Shown here: positions 21,293 to 29,065 of the stretch, one piece after another | Position numbering within the stretch: position 1 is the first letter of the stretch | Layout of the letters: each line of letters opens with the position of its first letter | Assembly (NCBI GenBank): GCA_016201135.1 | Contig: JACQDK010000051.1 | Coordinates: 1-32,719, forward strand | Direction of reading: 5' to 3' | From: Actinomycetota bacterium | GTDB taxonomy: Bacteria > Actinomycetota > UBA4738 > HRBIN12 | Length of the DNA stretch: 32,719 nucleotides | Notes under the pieces: model-generated | The model's input: the letters and a program-made list of their open reading frames with translations, nothing else | Databases searched by the model: none | What the model was told of the DNA's origin: nothing | Translations under genes and position numbers: made by a program

Positions 21293-22264
21293 CTAGGTCT
21301 GTCGGTACCGGGCCAGGGTCCGTTCGGCCAGGTCCTTCACGCGTTCCCGCAGGTCGGCAGGGTCGAGGATCTGAGCGTCGGAACCTAGGCGAAGGAGCAG
21401 GCCGGCGACCCAGCCCAGTCGCTTGGAAGGAAGCGTCAGCTCGAGGGCGCGGCCGGGGCGCTCGACGGGGTCTCGGACCGCGTAGTAGTCGGCCACCCAC
21501 CGGGCGCCGGGGGCGAGCAGGAGCCGGACGGCCACGTCTTCGTCGGTGGGGGTGTAGAGGGCGCGCCCCGCGCCCGAGAGCCCGCGCGGTGAGAAGACCT
21601 CCCCGGTCCGCTCCGCGCTCCGGATCCGGTCGGCGCGGAACAGCCGCTCGGCGTCGTTCGAGACGTCCCAGGCCGCCACGTACCAGTTGCCGAGGCTCGA
21701 GAAGACCTCCTCGGGATCGATCTCCCTGGTGCTCCACTCCCCCGACGAGTGGGCGTAGTAATCGATCCGAAGGCGCGCCCGGTCCCGGGCGGAGTCGCGG
21801 AGCGTGTTCAGGAGCTCCGCCGGCCTGCCTGCCTCGGCGGTGGCGATCCGCCCCGCCTCGCCGAGGGTCTCGGCTCCCAGGCCCTCCGCCAGCTTGTCAA
21901 GGGCCCCCTTCAGGGCGCTCGCCTCGGGAAGGCCGGGCGTGGCGAGCAGCTCCGTACCCCGGAGATAGAGGGCCAGAGCCTCGTTCCGCGAGAGCTTCAG
22001 TGGCCGCGCGAACTGGTCGGCCATCGAGATGTACACGCGCCCCTCGTCGATCTCCACGTCGATGAGGTCGCCGGGATCGTACGGCGGCAGGCCCGCCATG
22101 AAGAGCAGCATCAGGTCGGCGCGCAGCTCCTCCTCCGGGATGTCGAACAAGCGGGCGCCCTCCGCGAGCTCGGTCCCGGGGTGGCGAACCAGATAGGGCA
22201 CGACGACGAGCATCCGGCCCAGGCGCTCCGAGGCCCTGGCGGCACGAGGGCGCTCAGCCTCCAC
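21293..22264 (-). CDS. pafC: WYL-domain transcriptional regulator PafC
   Basis: The product is 323 aa. An N-terminal winged helix (ERLGRMLVVVPYLVRHPG, then GARLFDIPEEELRADLMLLFMAGL) is followed by the WYL ligand/nucleic-acid-sensing domain (RLRIDYYAHSSGEWSTREIDPEEV...GNWYVAAWD) and the C-terminal WCX domain. PafB and PafC act as a heterodimer that activates most DNA-damage genes in mycobacteria, independently of LexA. The GTG at 22264 overlaps the pafB stop by 11 nt and has AGGAGG seven bases upstream, so I prefer it over the upstream frame opening at 22309. Translation is coupled to pafB. Confidence 0.92.
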   Translation of the reverse strand: MEAERPRAARASERLGRMLVVVPYLVRHPGTELAEGARLFDIPEEELRADLMLLFMAGLPPYDPGDLIDVEIDEGRVYISMADQFARPLKLSRNEALALYLRGTELLATPGLPEASALKGALDKLAEGLGAETLGEAGRIATAEAGRPAELLNTLRDSARDRARLRIDYYAHSSGEWSTREIDPEEVFSSLGNWYVAAWDVSNDAERLFRADRIRSAERTGEVFSPRGLSGAGRALYTPTDEDVAVRLLLAPGARWVADYYAVRDPVERPGRALELTLPSKRLGWVAGLLLRLGSDAQILDPADLRERVKDLAERTLARYRQT

Positions 22265-23210
22265 GTGCCGCCTCCTGGAGGCGACGGACGACCTCGGCTC
22301 GGAAGGCACCGGGCGCGATCGCCTCGGCGTCGGGGCCGAACGTGAGGAGCCACCCCACGAGCGCGGCCTCGTCGACCAGCGGCACCGAGGCCTCGACCCA
22401 GCCGTCGTCTCGAGGGGGAGAGACGCGCGCGCCCTGAAGACCGGTCGTGGCCCACCAAGCGACGTCGGGAGAGAAGGCGACCGTCGCCCTTTCGTTCGGT
22501 TCGCCCGCGGTCCAGGGCCCGGCCTGGACGTGATCGGCCGCGCGGAACCCCTCCGGCGGTGCAGCGCCCTCCCCCAGGTCCGCGACCTCGGTCGTGAGTC
22601 GGGACAGCCGGAAGGCGCGAACGTCCTGGCGCTCGCGGTCGTGGCCCACGAGGTACCAATGTCCCCCCCGGCACACCATGGCGTACGCGTCGACGTCGCG
22701 CTCCGATGCCTGCCCCTCCGATGTCCGGTACCCGAAGCTCACCCGGCGCTGGCGCGAGGCCGCGTCGGCCGCGGCGAGAAGCGTCCGGCTGGGCGTGTCG
22801 GAGCCGGAGGCCAGCGGGCTCGCCGCGAGTCCCGCGAGCACGCCCCCCTCCGCTCCGTACAGGAGCTTGCGCACCGCCTGCTCCGCGGCGGGATCCTGCC
22901 CGCCCGTCTGCGCCGCGACGAACAGGGCCGCCATCTCCTCCGGGGTGAACGAGATCTCCGGCAGGTAGTACCCGTCCTTCGGGATCACGTATCCCTGCTC
23001 GGAGCCCCAGGCGTCCATGTCGCGGAGCTCGAGCGGGATGTCGTAATTCCGCAGGTCGTCCTTGTCGCGTTCGAACTTCCGCTTGGCGCTGTCGAGGTTC
23101 TCGCCGCCGTAGGCTTCGGGCATGGCCTCCCTGATCTGTTCGAAGGTGAGGGGCCAGCGGGTCTCGAGCAGGAGCCCGACCAGGTTCAGCAGTCGTTCGA
23201 GCGGCTCCAT
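22254..23210 (-). CDS. pafB: WYL-domain transcriptional regulator PafB
   Basis: The product is 318 aa. The N-terminus is a winged helix-turn-helix (MEPLERLLNLVGLLLETRWP, TFEQIREAMP, SAKRKFERDKDDLRNYDIPLE), followed by the WYL domain (RRVSFGYRTSEGQASERDVDAYAMVCRGGHWYLVGHDRERQ in three pieces) and a C-terminal WCX part. It pairs with PafC as DNA-damage-responsive activator. Position next to pafA supports the assignment. Its -10 box TATGAT lies 8 nt before ATG 23210, so the mRNA is leaderless or nearly so. It is divergent from the DUF3866 gene with a 45-bp spacer. Confidence 0.93.
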   Translation of the reverse strand: MEPLERLLNLVGLLLETRWPLTFEQIREAMPEAYGGENLDSAKRKFERDKDDLRNYDIPLELRDMDAWGSEQGYVIPKDGYYLPEISFTPEEMAALFVAAQTGGQDPAAEQAVRKLLYGAEGGVLAGLAASPLASGSDTPSRTLLAAADAASRQRRVSFGYRTSEGQASERDVDAYAMVCRGGHWYLVGHDRERQDVRAFRLSRLTTEVADLGEGAAPPEGFRAADHVQAGPWTAGEPNERATVAFSPDVAWWATTGLQGARVSPPRDDGWVEASVPLVDEAALVGWLLTFGPDAEAIAPGAFRAEVVRRLQEAARGG

Positions 23211-23218
23211 CGTGGGGC

Positions 23219-23224
23219 ATCATA
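23219..23224 (-). promoter_or_regulatory. -10 box TATGAT of pafB
   Basis: TATGAT on the minus strand lies 8 nt before the pafB ATG. The spacing and lack of a Shine-Dalgarno sequence suggest a leaderless pafBC mRNA. Confidence 0.55.
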
Positions 23225-23255
23225 TCGGGGCGATGCCGCCCGACCGGAGCCGTTC

Positions 23256-24368
23256 GTGATCCGCCTGCGTCGCGGCGTGGTGACCGCGCTCGGCGAGGCG
23301 CGCCCCGGGGCCCACGAGCTCGAGGTCGCGATCGCGGGCGCGCACCACATCGCTCGCGCGATCGCGTATCCCGACCTGGTCGGACCGGTGACGGCCGGCG
23401 ACGAGGTGCTGCTGAACACCACCGCGGTCGAGCTCGGTCTGGGCACCGGCGGGGTGCACCTAGTGGTGGCCGTGCTGCGCGGAGTGGACCCGGCGATGCC
23501 GGAGCAGCCGCTCCCCGGTCGCGTGATGAAGGCCCGCTACACGCCGCTCCAGACGGTCGTCGCCTCAGTGGAGGAGTCCCATCGGGACGCGCTCGAGGGT
23601 TCCTCGGGGCTCGAGGGGACGCCCGTCGTGTGCGCCCCCCTGCATTCGATGATCGCCGCCGTCGCCGCCGGGGCCAAGGTCGCCGGTGAGGATGCGCGCG
23701 TGATCTACGTGATGACCGACGGCGCCGCGCTTGCGGGGGCTTTCTCGAGACTGGTGGTCGAGCTGCGCGACGCGGGGCTGCTGGACGGCTGGATCACCTG
23801 CGGGCAGGCGTTCGGGGGCGAGCTGGAGGCCGTGACGGTCTGGACGGGGATGCTCGCGGCCAAGGAGGTCCTCGGGGCCGAATTGATCGTGGTCGCCGAC
23901 GGGCCGGGCAATCTGGGAACCGACACCACGTGGGGCGTGAGCGCCCTCGCGAGCGGGAACGCGCTGAACGCTGCGGCTTCCCTGGGCGGACGTCCCGTCC
24001 CCGCGCTTCGGGTGTCGTTCGCGGACGATCGGCCGCGTCATCGAGGGGTGTCCCATCACACGCTCACGATCCTGTCCAAGGTCTGCCTGGTCGAGACGAA
24101 CGTGCCGGTACCGGTCCTGGAGGACGAGGCCGAGCGCGACGCCGTCTGGGGCGCTCTGCGCGCCGCGAAGCTCGAGGAGCGGCATCAGCTCGTCGAGGTG
24201 GCCGGCGAGCCGGCTGTCGCCGAGCTCGAACGCAGGGGCGTCAGGGTCAGGTCCATGGGCCGCGGCGCGGCCGAGGATCCGGCGCTCTTCCTGGCCGCCG
24301 GGGCCGCCGGCGTGCTGGCCGGCCGCATGGCGGTCGGAACGCGGCGATGGCGCTCGCCTACCGAGTAG
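23256..24368 (+). CDS. DUF3866 family protein
   Basis: The product is 370 aa from GTG 23256, with GGAG six nt upstream. It matches DUF3866 as I know it: an N-terminal beta-rich part (RRGVVTALGEARPGAHELEV, then IARAIAYPDLVGPVTAGDEVLLNTTAVELGLGTGG) and a larger alpha/beta part with ARVIYVMTDGAALAGAFSRLV, GWITCGQAFGGELEAV and VVADGPGNLGTDTTWG. The central segment looks like a nucleotide- or substrate-binding Rossmann-like domain, but no reaction is known for this actinobacterial family. It sits alone on the plus strand between the divergent pafB and the convergent pafA, inside the Pup locus, which makes a link to that system worth testing. The open frame extends back to 22530, but that part is the pafB shadow. 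Confidence 0.88.
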   Translation: MIRLRRGVVTALGEARPGAHELEVAIAGAHHIARAIAYPDLVGPVTAGDEVLLNTTAVELGLGTGGVHLVVAVLRGVDPAMPEQPLPGRVMKARYTPLQTVVASVEESHRDALEGSSGLEGTPVVCAPLHSMIAAVAAGAKVAGEDARVIYVMTDGAALAGAFSRLVVELRDAGLLDGWITCGQAFGGELEAVTVWTGMLAAKEVLGAELIVVADGPGNLGTDTTWGVSALASGNALNAAASLGGRPVPALRVSFADDRPRHRGVSHHTLTILSKVCLVETNVPVPVLEDEAERDAVWGALRAAKLEERHQLVEVAGEPAVAELERRGVRVRSMGRGAAEDPALFLAAGAAGVLAGRMAVGTRRWRSPTE

Positions 24369-24376
24369 CTCGACGT

Positions 24377-24393
24377 GCGCGCAGCCGGCGCGC
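24377..24393. terminator. Hairpin between convergent DUF3866 and pafA
   Basis: GCGCGC-AGCCG-GCGCGC forms a 6-bp GC stem with 5-nt loop in the 49-bp gap between two convergent stop codons. There is no T-run, so termination here is only inferred from position. Confidence 0.35.
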
Positions 24394-24417
24394 GAACCGA
24401 TCGCACCCTTTCCGGCA

Positions 24418-25776
24418 TCACATGTGCGCGATCAGCTGCTCGACCCGCTCGTCCACGCTCTTGAACGGGTCCTTGCAGAGCACGGTGCGCTGAGCCTGGT
24501 CGTTGAGCTTGAGGTGGACCCAGTCCACGGTGTAGTCCCGGCGCTTGGCCTTGGCCTGCTTGATGAAGTCGCCGCGGAGCTTGGCGCGGGTGGTCTGGGG
24601 GGGTTCCCGCATCGCGCGCGAGATCTCCCTGTCGGTCGCGACGCGCTCGACCTTCCCGGCCTTCTCGATCAGGTAGTAGAGGCCGCGGGCGCGGTTCACG
24701 TCGTGGTAGGCCAGGTCGAGGAGGGCCACCTTGGGCGAGGCCAGAGGCAGATCGTGCTTGGCCATGTAACGCTCGATCATCAGGCGCTTCGTAACCCAGT
24801 CGACCTTGCGGGCCAGGCGCTCGGGGTCGCCCTCTGCGAGGACCTCGAGCGCTTCGCGCCACTCCTCCAGGAGTTGCTTCGAGAGCTCGTCGGGGCCGCG
24901 GCGCTCGATGAATCTCGCGGTCTTCTCGTAGTACTCGGTCTGGAGCTCTATGGCCGAGAGTTCGCGGCCGTTCGCGAGCTTGACCTTCCGCTTGCAGGTC
25001 GTGTCGTGAGAGATCTCCCGGATCGCGCGGATCGGGTTCTCGAGGGTGAGGTCGCGCATCACCGTGTTGCCCTCGACCATCCGGAGCACGAGGTCGGTGA
25101 CGCCCACCTTCAGGAACGAGGTGAACTCGCTCATGTTCGAGTCGCCGACGATCACGTGCAGCCTGCGGAAGCGCTCGGCGTCGGCGTGCGGTTCGTCCCG
25201 GGTGTTGATGATCGGGCGCGACCGGGTGGTCGCGCTCGATACGCCTTCCCAGATGTGCTCCGCCCTCTGGGAGATGCAGAACTGGGCTCCGCGAGGTCCG
25301 TGGAGCACCTTGCCTGCACCGCAGTAGATCTGACGCGTCACGAAGAAGGGGATCAGCACGTCGGCCATCCGCGCGAACTCGCCGTGGCGCGCCACCAGGT
25401 AGTTCTCGTGGCATCCGTAGGAGTTCCCGGCAGAGTCCGTGTTGTTCTTGAACAGATAGACCTGGCCGCTGATGCCCTCCTCGTGCAGGCGCATCTCGGC
25501 CGCGCCCAGCAGGCCCTCCAGGATCCGCTCCCCCGCCTTGTCGTGCGTGACGAGCTCGCTCACGCTGTCACACTCGGGTGTGGCGTACTCCGGATGCGAG
25601 CCGACGTCCAGGTACAGGCGGGCTCCGTTCTCGAGGAAGACGTTGGACGACCGACCCCAGTGCACGACCCTGCGGAACAGGTAGCGGGCGACCTCGTCGG
25701 GCGACAGGCGCCGCTGTCCCCGGAAGGTGCAGGTAACCCCGTACTCGTTCTCGAGCCCGAAGATCCGCCGGTCCAT
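24418..25776 (-). CDS. pafA: Pup-protein ligase PafA
   Basis: The product is 452 aa. It activates the C-terminal Glu of Pup with ATP and joins it to a lysine of the target protein. The glutamine-synthetase-like fold is evident from [10 protein letters not shown] (Glu9, metal binding), [17 protein letters not shown] with the catalytic Asp57, [19 protein letters not shown], and [28 protein letters not shown]. The Dop-specific loop is absent, which separates it from the paralogue at 27572. The C-terminus carries the small domain that binds Pup ([21 protein letters not shown]). The gene has its own leaderless promoter 6 nt upstream and a hairpin separates it from prcA. Confidence 0.97.
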   Translation of the reverse strand: MDRRIFGLENEYGVTCTFRGQRRLSPDEVARYLFRRVVHWGRSSNVFLENGARLYLDVGSHPEYATPECDSVSELVTHDKAGERILEGLLGAAEMRLHEEGISGQVYLFKNNTDSAGNSYGCHENYLVARHGEFARMADVLIPFFVTRQIYCGAGKVLHGPRGAQFCISQRAEHIWEGVSSATTRSRPIINTRDEPHADAERFRRLHVIVGDSNMSEFTSFLKVGVTDLVLRMVEGNTVMRDLTLENPIRAIREISHDTTCKRKVKLANGRELSAIELQTEYYEKTARFIERRGPDELSKQLLEEWREALEVLAEGDPERLARKVDWVTKRLMIERYMAKHDLPLASPKVALLDLAYHDVNRARGLYYLIEKAGKVERVATDREISRAMREPPQTTRAKLRGDFIKQAKAKRRDYTVDWVHLKLNDQAQRTVLCKDPFKSVDERVEQLIAHM

Positions 25777-25782
25777 GGGCCG

Positions 25783-25788
25783 AGTCTA
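25783..25788 (-). promoter_or_regulatory. -10 box TAGACT, leaderless pafA start
   Basis: On the minus strand TAGACT is followed by exactly 6 nt and ATG 25776. This gives pafA expression apart from the arc-prcA unit. Confidence 0.55.
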
Positions 25789-25790
25789 GG

Positions 25791-25812
25791 CCCGCCGGGG
25801 TCGAACGGCGGG
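25791..25812 (-). terminator. Hairpin after prcA
   Basis: CCCGCC and GGCGGG (25791-25796 and 25807-25812) form a 6-bp stem with a 10-nt loop, between the prcA stop at 25827 and the pafA -10 box. No U-run follows, so it may be an attenuating and not a full terminator. Confidence 0.35.
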
Positions 25813-25826
25813 AGGACGAAGGACCG

Positions 25827-26513
25827 TCAGCCGCTCAGGATCCGCGCGATCTCGTCGTCGTCGAGGCGGCGGAACTTCCGGCGGTGGGTGCGCGTGCGGT
25901 CGAGCACGCCGGCCTCGATCGCCACCGGCTCGATCGTGCGGCTCTCGGGCGCGCCGAGGACCTGGACGCAGGTCTTGACCGCCGTGGTCAGGTCCCACCC
26001 CTCCTGGTAGCGCTGGCGCAACTCCTCCATCAGATCCTCGGCATGGCCGCCGATCGCGATGTATCCGTGCTCGTCCGTGACGCTGCCGTCGAACAGCACG
26101 TGGTACAGGGCAGTGCCGACGGCGCCGCCGTCCACTTCGCCCACCAGGATCTCGACCTCGTACGGCTTCATCTGCTGCGTGAAGATCATCGAGAGGGACT
26201 GCGAGTACGCGTTCGCGAGGTCGCGGGCCTTCACGTCCTCGCGCCCGTAGGAGTACCCGCGGATGTCGGCGAGCCGCACGCCCGCGATCCTCAGGTCCTC
26301 GAACTCGCTGTACTTCCCGACACCCGCGAACGCGATCCGGTCGTAGATCTCGCTGATCTTGTGCAGGGTCGCGGATGGGTTCTCGGCGATGAAGAGCAGC
26401 CCCTCCCGGTACTCGCAGCCGATCACGGATCGGCCGCGCGCGATCCCCTTGTGGGCGTAGTCCGAGCGGTCCTTCATCAGCTGCTCGGGCGCCACGTAGG
26501 GCATGAAGGACAT
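25827..26513 (-). CDS. prcA: 20S proteasome alpha subunit
   Basis: The product is 228 aa. It starts MSFMPYVAPEQLMKDRSDYAHKGIARGRS, the N-terminal alpha helix and gate segment of actinobacterial PrcA, and continues with YREGLLFIAENPSATLHKISEIYDRIAFAG. It has no N-terminal catalytic Thr. Alpha subunits form the outer heptameric rings of the core particle, hold the gate closed and bind the ARC ATPase C-terminus. The ATG follows the prcB stop directly. The C-terminus is basic and helical (THRRKFRRLDDDEIARIL). Confidence 0.97.
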   Translation of the reverse strand: MSFMPYVAPEQLMKDRSDYAHKGIARGRSVIGCEYREGLLFIAENPSATLHKISEIYDRIAFAGVGKYSEFEDLRIAGVRLADIRGYSYGREDVKARDLANAYSQSLSMIFTQQMKPYEVEILVGEVDGGAVGTALYHVLFDGSVTDEHGYIAIGGHAEDLMEELRQRYQEGWDLTTAVKTCVQVLGAPESRTIEPVAIEAGVLDRTRTHRRKFRRLDDDEIARILSG

Positions 26514-27317
26514 CTACGGACGCTCCCTCTGCTGCACGACGACCGCGACAGCCGCCTCGACCTCCTGCTCGGGGACCTCTTCCGCGCCGGAGGCGGTGAC
26601 CGCCACGAGGTTCGGGAAGATGCCGCGCGCCGGGTCGGGGCCGCCGGTGGCCGAGTCGTCCTCGGCCGCGTCCATCAGGGCTTCGACGGCCACGCGGATC
26701 GCCTCCTCGCGCGACAGGCCCGGGCGCCAGCGCTTCTTGAGCGAGTTCTTCGCGGGCATCCCACCGGAGCCGGTGGTTTGGAAGTCGTCTTCCTCCCAGC
26801 GACCCCCGGTGGCGTCGTAGAAGAAGATCCGACCCTCACCCAGGCGCTCGTCGAAGCCGCCGAAGAGGGGAACCACGACGAGTCCCTGCATGGCGGCCGG
26901 CAGGTTCCCGCGGATCATCTGCGCCAGGCGGTTGGCCTTGCCCTCGAGGGACAGGCGGTCGCCGGTGATCTTCTCGTAGTGCTCGAGCTCCAGCTGGAAG
27001 AGGGTGACTATCTCGACGGCCTGTCCGGCCGCGCCAGCGATCGCGATCGCCGAGTAGTCGTCCGCGGGGAACACCTTCCGCATCTTTGCGTCGGCGATGA
27101 GGTTCCCGGAGGTGGCGCGCCGGTCCCCCGCCATCAGCATGCCGTCGGCGTACTTGAGGCCCAGCACCGTGGTGCCGTGGGGGACGGAGAGCTCGCCGAC
27201 GGGCTGGCGGGACGCCGGCGGCAGGGCGTCGGGGCGGGCCTTCCTCAGCAGGTCCACGAAGCTGGGGTTCTCGCCGAACGGGGACCCAGCCAGGCCGGGG
27301 ACGTCCGGGCTCGTCAC
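26514..27317 (-). CDS. prcB: 20S proteasome beta subunit (catalytic)
   Basis: The product is 267 aa from GTG 27317. A propeptide of 48 residues ends in ELSVPHG, and cleavage would expose Thr49 (TTVLGLKYADGM) as N-terminal nucleophile. The Lys and Asp partners lie in DAKMRKVF and GDRRATSG. The gene overlaps pup by 4 nt (GTGA), so translation is coupled, and its stop touches the prcA start, favouring equal amounts of both subunits. The frame is open to 27719 but the upstream part only shadows pup and dop. It degrades pupylated proteins within the cytoplasmic core particle. Confidence 0.97.
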   Translation of the reverse strand: MTSPDVPGLAGSPFGENPSFVDLLRKARPDALPPASRQPVGELSVPHGTTVLGLKYADGMLMAGDRRATSGNLIADAKMRKVFPADDYSAIAIAGAAGQAVEIVTLFQLELEHYEKITGDRLSLEGKANRLAQMIRGNLPAAMQGLVVVPLFGGFDERLGEGRIFFYDATGGRWEEDDFQTTGSGGMPAKNSLKKRWRPGLSREEAIRVAVEALMDAAEDDSATGGPDPARGIFPNLVAVTASGAEEVPEQEVEAAVAVVVQQRERP

Positions 27318-27517
27318 TCCCCGCCCTTCTGTACGTAGCTCTTGACGAACTCCTCCGCGTTCTCCTCCAGGACGGAGTCGATCTCGTCGAGGATCTCGTC
27401 CATCTCCTCCTTCAGCTCGGCGGCCTTGGAGGAGCCCTTCACCTGGCCGGCGTCGCCGGCGTCGCCGCCGGCGCCGCCGCCCTTCTTCTGGATCTTCTTC
27501 TGTTCCTGCTCGGGCAT
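27314..27517 (-). CDS. pup: Prokaryotic ubiquitin-like protein Pup (GGE form)
   Basis: The product is 67 aa. The N-terminal half is disordered and rich in Lys, Gly and Ala. The C-terminal half is the conserved ARC-binding and PafA-binding helix region (ELKEEMDEILDEIDSVLEE, AEEFVKSYVQKGGE). The gene encodes a terminal Glu, not the Gln of mycobacterial Pup, so it should be ready for ligation without deamidation by Dop, as known for corynebacterial Pup. The ribosome binding site GGAGGAG is strong, 6 nt before ATG, fitting a need for high expression. Stop overlaps the prcB start. Confidence 0.97.
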   Translation of the reverse strand: MPEQEQKKIQKKGGGAGGDAGDAGQVKGSSKAAELKEEMDEILDEIDSVLEENAEEFVKSYVQKGGE

Positions 27518-27545
27518 CGCGTCTCCTCCTCGGGGGGCGCTCCCG

Positions 27546-27551
27546 ATTGTA
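27546..27551 (-). promoter_or_regulatory. -10 box TACAAT of an internal pup promoter
   Basis: On the minus strand TACAAT lies between the dop stop and pup; the start of transcription would fall near 27539, giving a 22-nt leader with GGAGGAG. The -35 region is not recognisable. It would allow pup-prcBA to be made in excess over arc-dop. Confidence 0.5.
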
Positions 27552-27571
27552 CGGGCATCGACCCCGGCGGC

Positions 27572-29053
27572 CTAGGACTGGAGACGAGCCACGAGGGCGG
27601 CCGCGTCCTCGGATGCCGCCAGTAGCTCCTCCACGTGGGCCTTCGTGCCTCTCAGCGGCTCGCGCATGGGGATCCGCTGGAGGGCGTCGGTCCCGACGTC
27701 CACTATCAGCGAGTCCCACGAAGCCGCGGCGATCGAGTCGGGGAACCTGGCGATGCAGCGGCCCCGGAAGTACGCGCGGGTGTCCTCCGGGGGTTCCATG
27801 ATCGCGCGCTCGACCTCCTCGTCGGTGGTGAGCCGCTCGACCTTGCCCGAGTCGGCCAGCCGTTCGTAGAGACCCTTGTCACGGCGGACGTCGTGATACT
27901 GGAGATCGATCGCACGCAGCTTCGGGTCGCTCCAGTCCAGGCCATCGCGGACGCGGTAGGCCTCGAGCAGCCGGTACTTGGCGACCCAGTCGAGCTCGCG
28001 GTGCAGCGAAAGAGGATCGGTCTCCAGCCCGCTCAGCGCGGCCTCCCACCGCTCGAGAACCTCGCGGTTCTCCGGCTGGTCGTCCTCGCGCTCCACGTAC
28101 TTGCGCGCGTGCTCGAAGTACTCCCACTGGAGCTGGACCGCCGTGAGCTCCCGGCCGTCGGCCAGGGGAACCGCGGCGGTGCACGTGAGGTCCCGCGAGA
28201 CCGTGTGCAGGGCCTGAACCGGAGAGCGCAGGGTCAGGTCGGGCAGGAGCGCGTCCTCGATCATCTTCAGCACGAGCGCCGTGGTCCCGATCTTCAGGAA
28301 CTGGGCGACCTCGCACATGTTCGCGTCGCCGATGATCACGTGCAGCCGCCGGTACTTGTCGGGGTCCGCGTGGGGCTCGTCGCGGGTGTTGATGATCGGC
28401 CTCTTGAGCGTCGTCTCGAGCCCTACCTCCGTCTCGAAGAAGTCCGCGCGCTGGGTGAGCTGGTAGATCGACCTGCCGCGCTCGTCCCACTGCGCCTCGG
28501 CCCCGAGCTTCCCGGCGCCCGTGAACACCTGGCGCGACACGAAGAACGGCGTGAGGTCGCGCACGATGTCGCCGAAGGGCGTCAACCGGTCCACGAGGTA
28601 GTTCTCGTGGGTGCCGTAGGAGTTCCCCTTGCCGTCGGAGTTGTTCTTGTAGATCGAGAGCTTCGGCGTCGAGGGGAGCGAACGCGCCACCTCCTCGAGC
28701 GAGCGCTCCAAGATCCGCTCCCCCGCCTTGTCGTGCACGACGAGCTCGCGGACGCTCCGGCACTCGGGGGTCGAGTACTCGGGGTGGGCGTGGTCGACGT
28801 AGTACCGCGCCCCATTGGGCAGGACCACGTTCGCCAGGCCGAGGTCCTCGTCGGAGGGCTCTCGCGCCTGGAGCGGCTCGAAGCCGCGGGCGTCGCGGAG
28901 CGGGGATTCCTGCTCGTAGTCCCACCGGATCCGCCGCAGGGACCCGGCGTAGGTCGCGATCAGGACGCTCGATGAAAGGACCGGGTTGAAGTCGGCGCCC
29001 GCCGCGGCGATCCCGTACTCGGTCTCTGTGCCGAAGACCTTCTCGATGGCCAC
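27572..29053 (-). CDS. dop: Depupylase/deamidase of Pup (Dop)
   Basis: The product is 493 aa, paralogous to PafA. VFGTETEYG (Glu10) is the metal-binding start, RYYVDHAHPEYSTPEC holds the catalytic Asp87, and [26 protein letters not shown] is shared with PafA. The segment of about 35 residues from 40 to 75 (SLRRIRWDYEQESPLRDA, then LQAREPSDEDLG) is the Dop loop that PafA lacks. Dop hydrolyses the isopeptide bond between Pup and substrate; since Pup here already ends in Glu, its deamidase function is not needed. GTG 29053 is 9 nt after the arc stop, and the TAGGGT box around that stop suggests an additional leaderless start. Confidence 0.96.
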   Translation of the reverse strand: MAIEKVFGTETEYGIAAAGADFNPVLSSSVLIATYAGSLRRIRWDYEQESPLRDARGFEPLQAREPSDEDLGLANVVLPNGARYYVDHAHPEYSTPECRSVRELVVHDKAGERILERSLEEVARSLPSTPKLSIYKNNSDGKGNSYGTHENYLVDRLTPFGDIVRDLTPFFVSRQVFTGAGKLGAEAQWDERGRSIYQLTQRADFFETEVGLETTLKRPIINTRDEPHADPDKYRRLHVIIGDANMCEVAQFLKIGTTALVLKMIEDALLPDLTLRSPVQALHTVSRDLTCTAAVPLADGRELTAVQLQWEYFEHARKYVEREDDQPENREVLERWEAALSGLETDPLSLHRELDWVAKYRLLEAYRVRDGLDWSDPKLRAIDLQYHDVRRDKGLYERLADSGKVERLTTDEEVERAIMEPPEDTRAYFRGRCIARFPDSIAAASWDSLIVDVGTDALQRIPMREPLRGTKAHVEELLAASEDAAALVARLQS

Positions 29054-29059
29054 GACAGA

Positions 29060-29065
29060 ACCCTA
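29060..29065 (-). promoter_or_regulatory. -10-like TAGGGT fused to the arc stop codon
   Basis: TAGGGT on the minus strand is exactly 6 nt before the dop GTG. Its TAG is the stop codon of arc (29063-29065). Confidence 0.4.
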
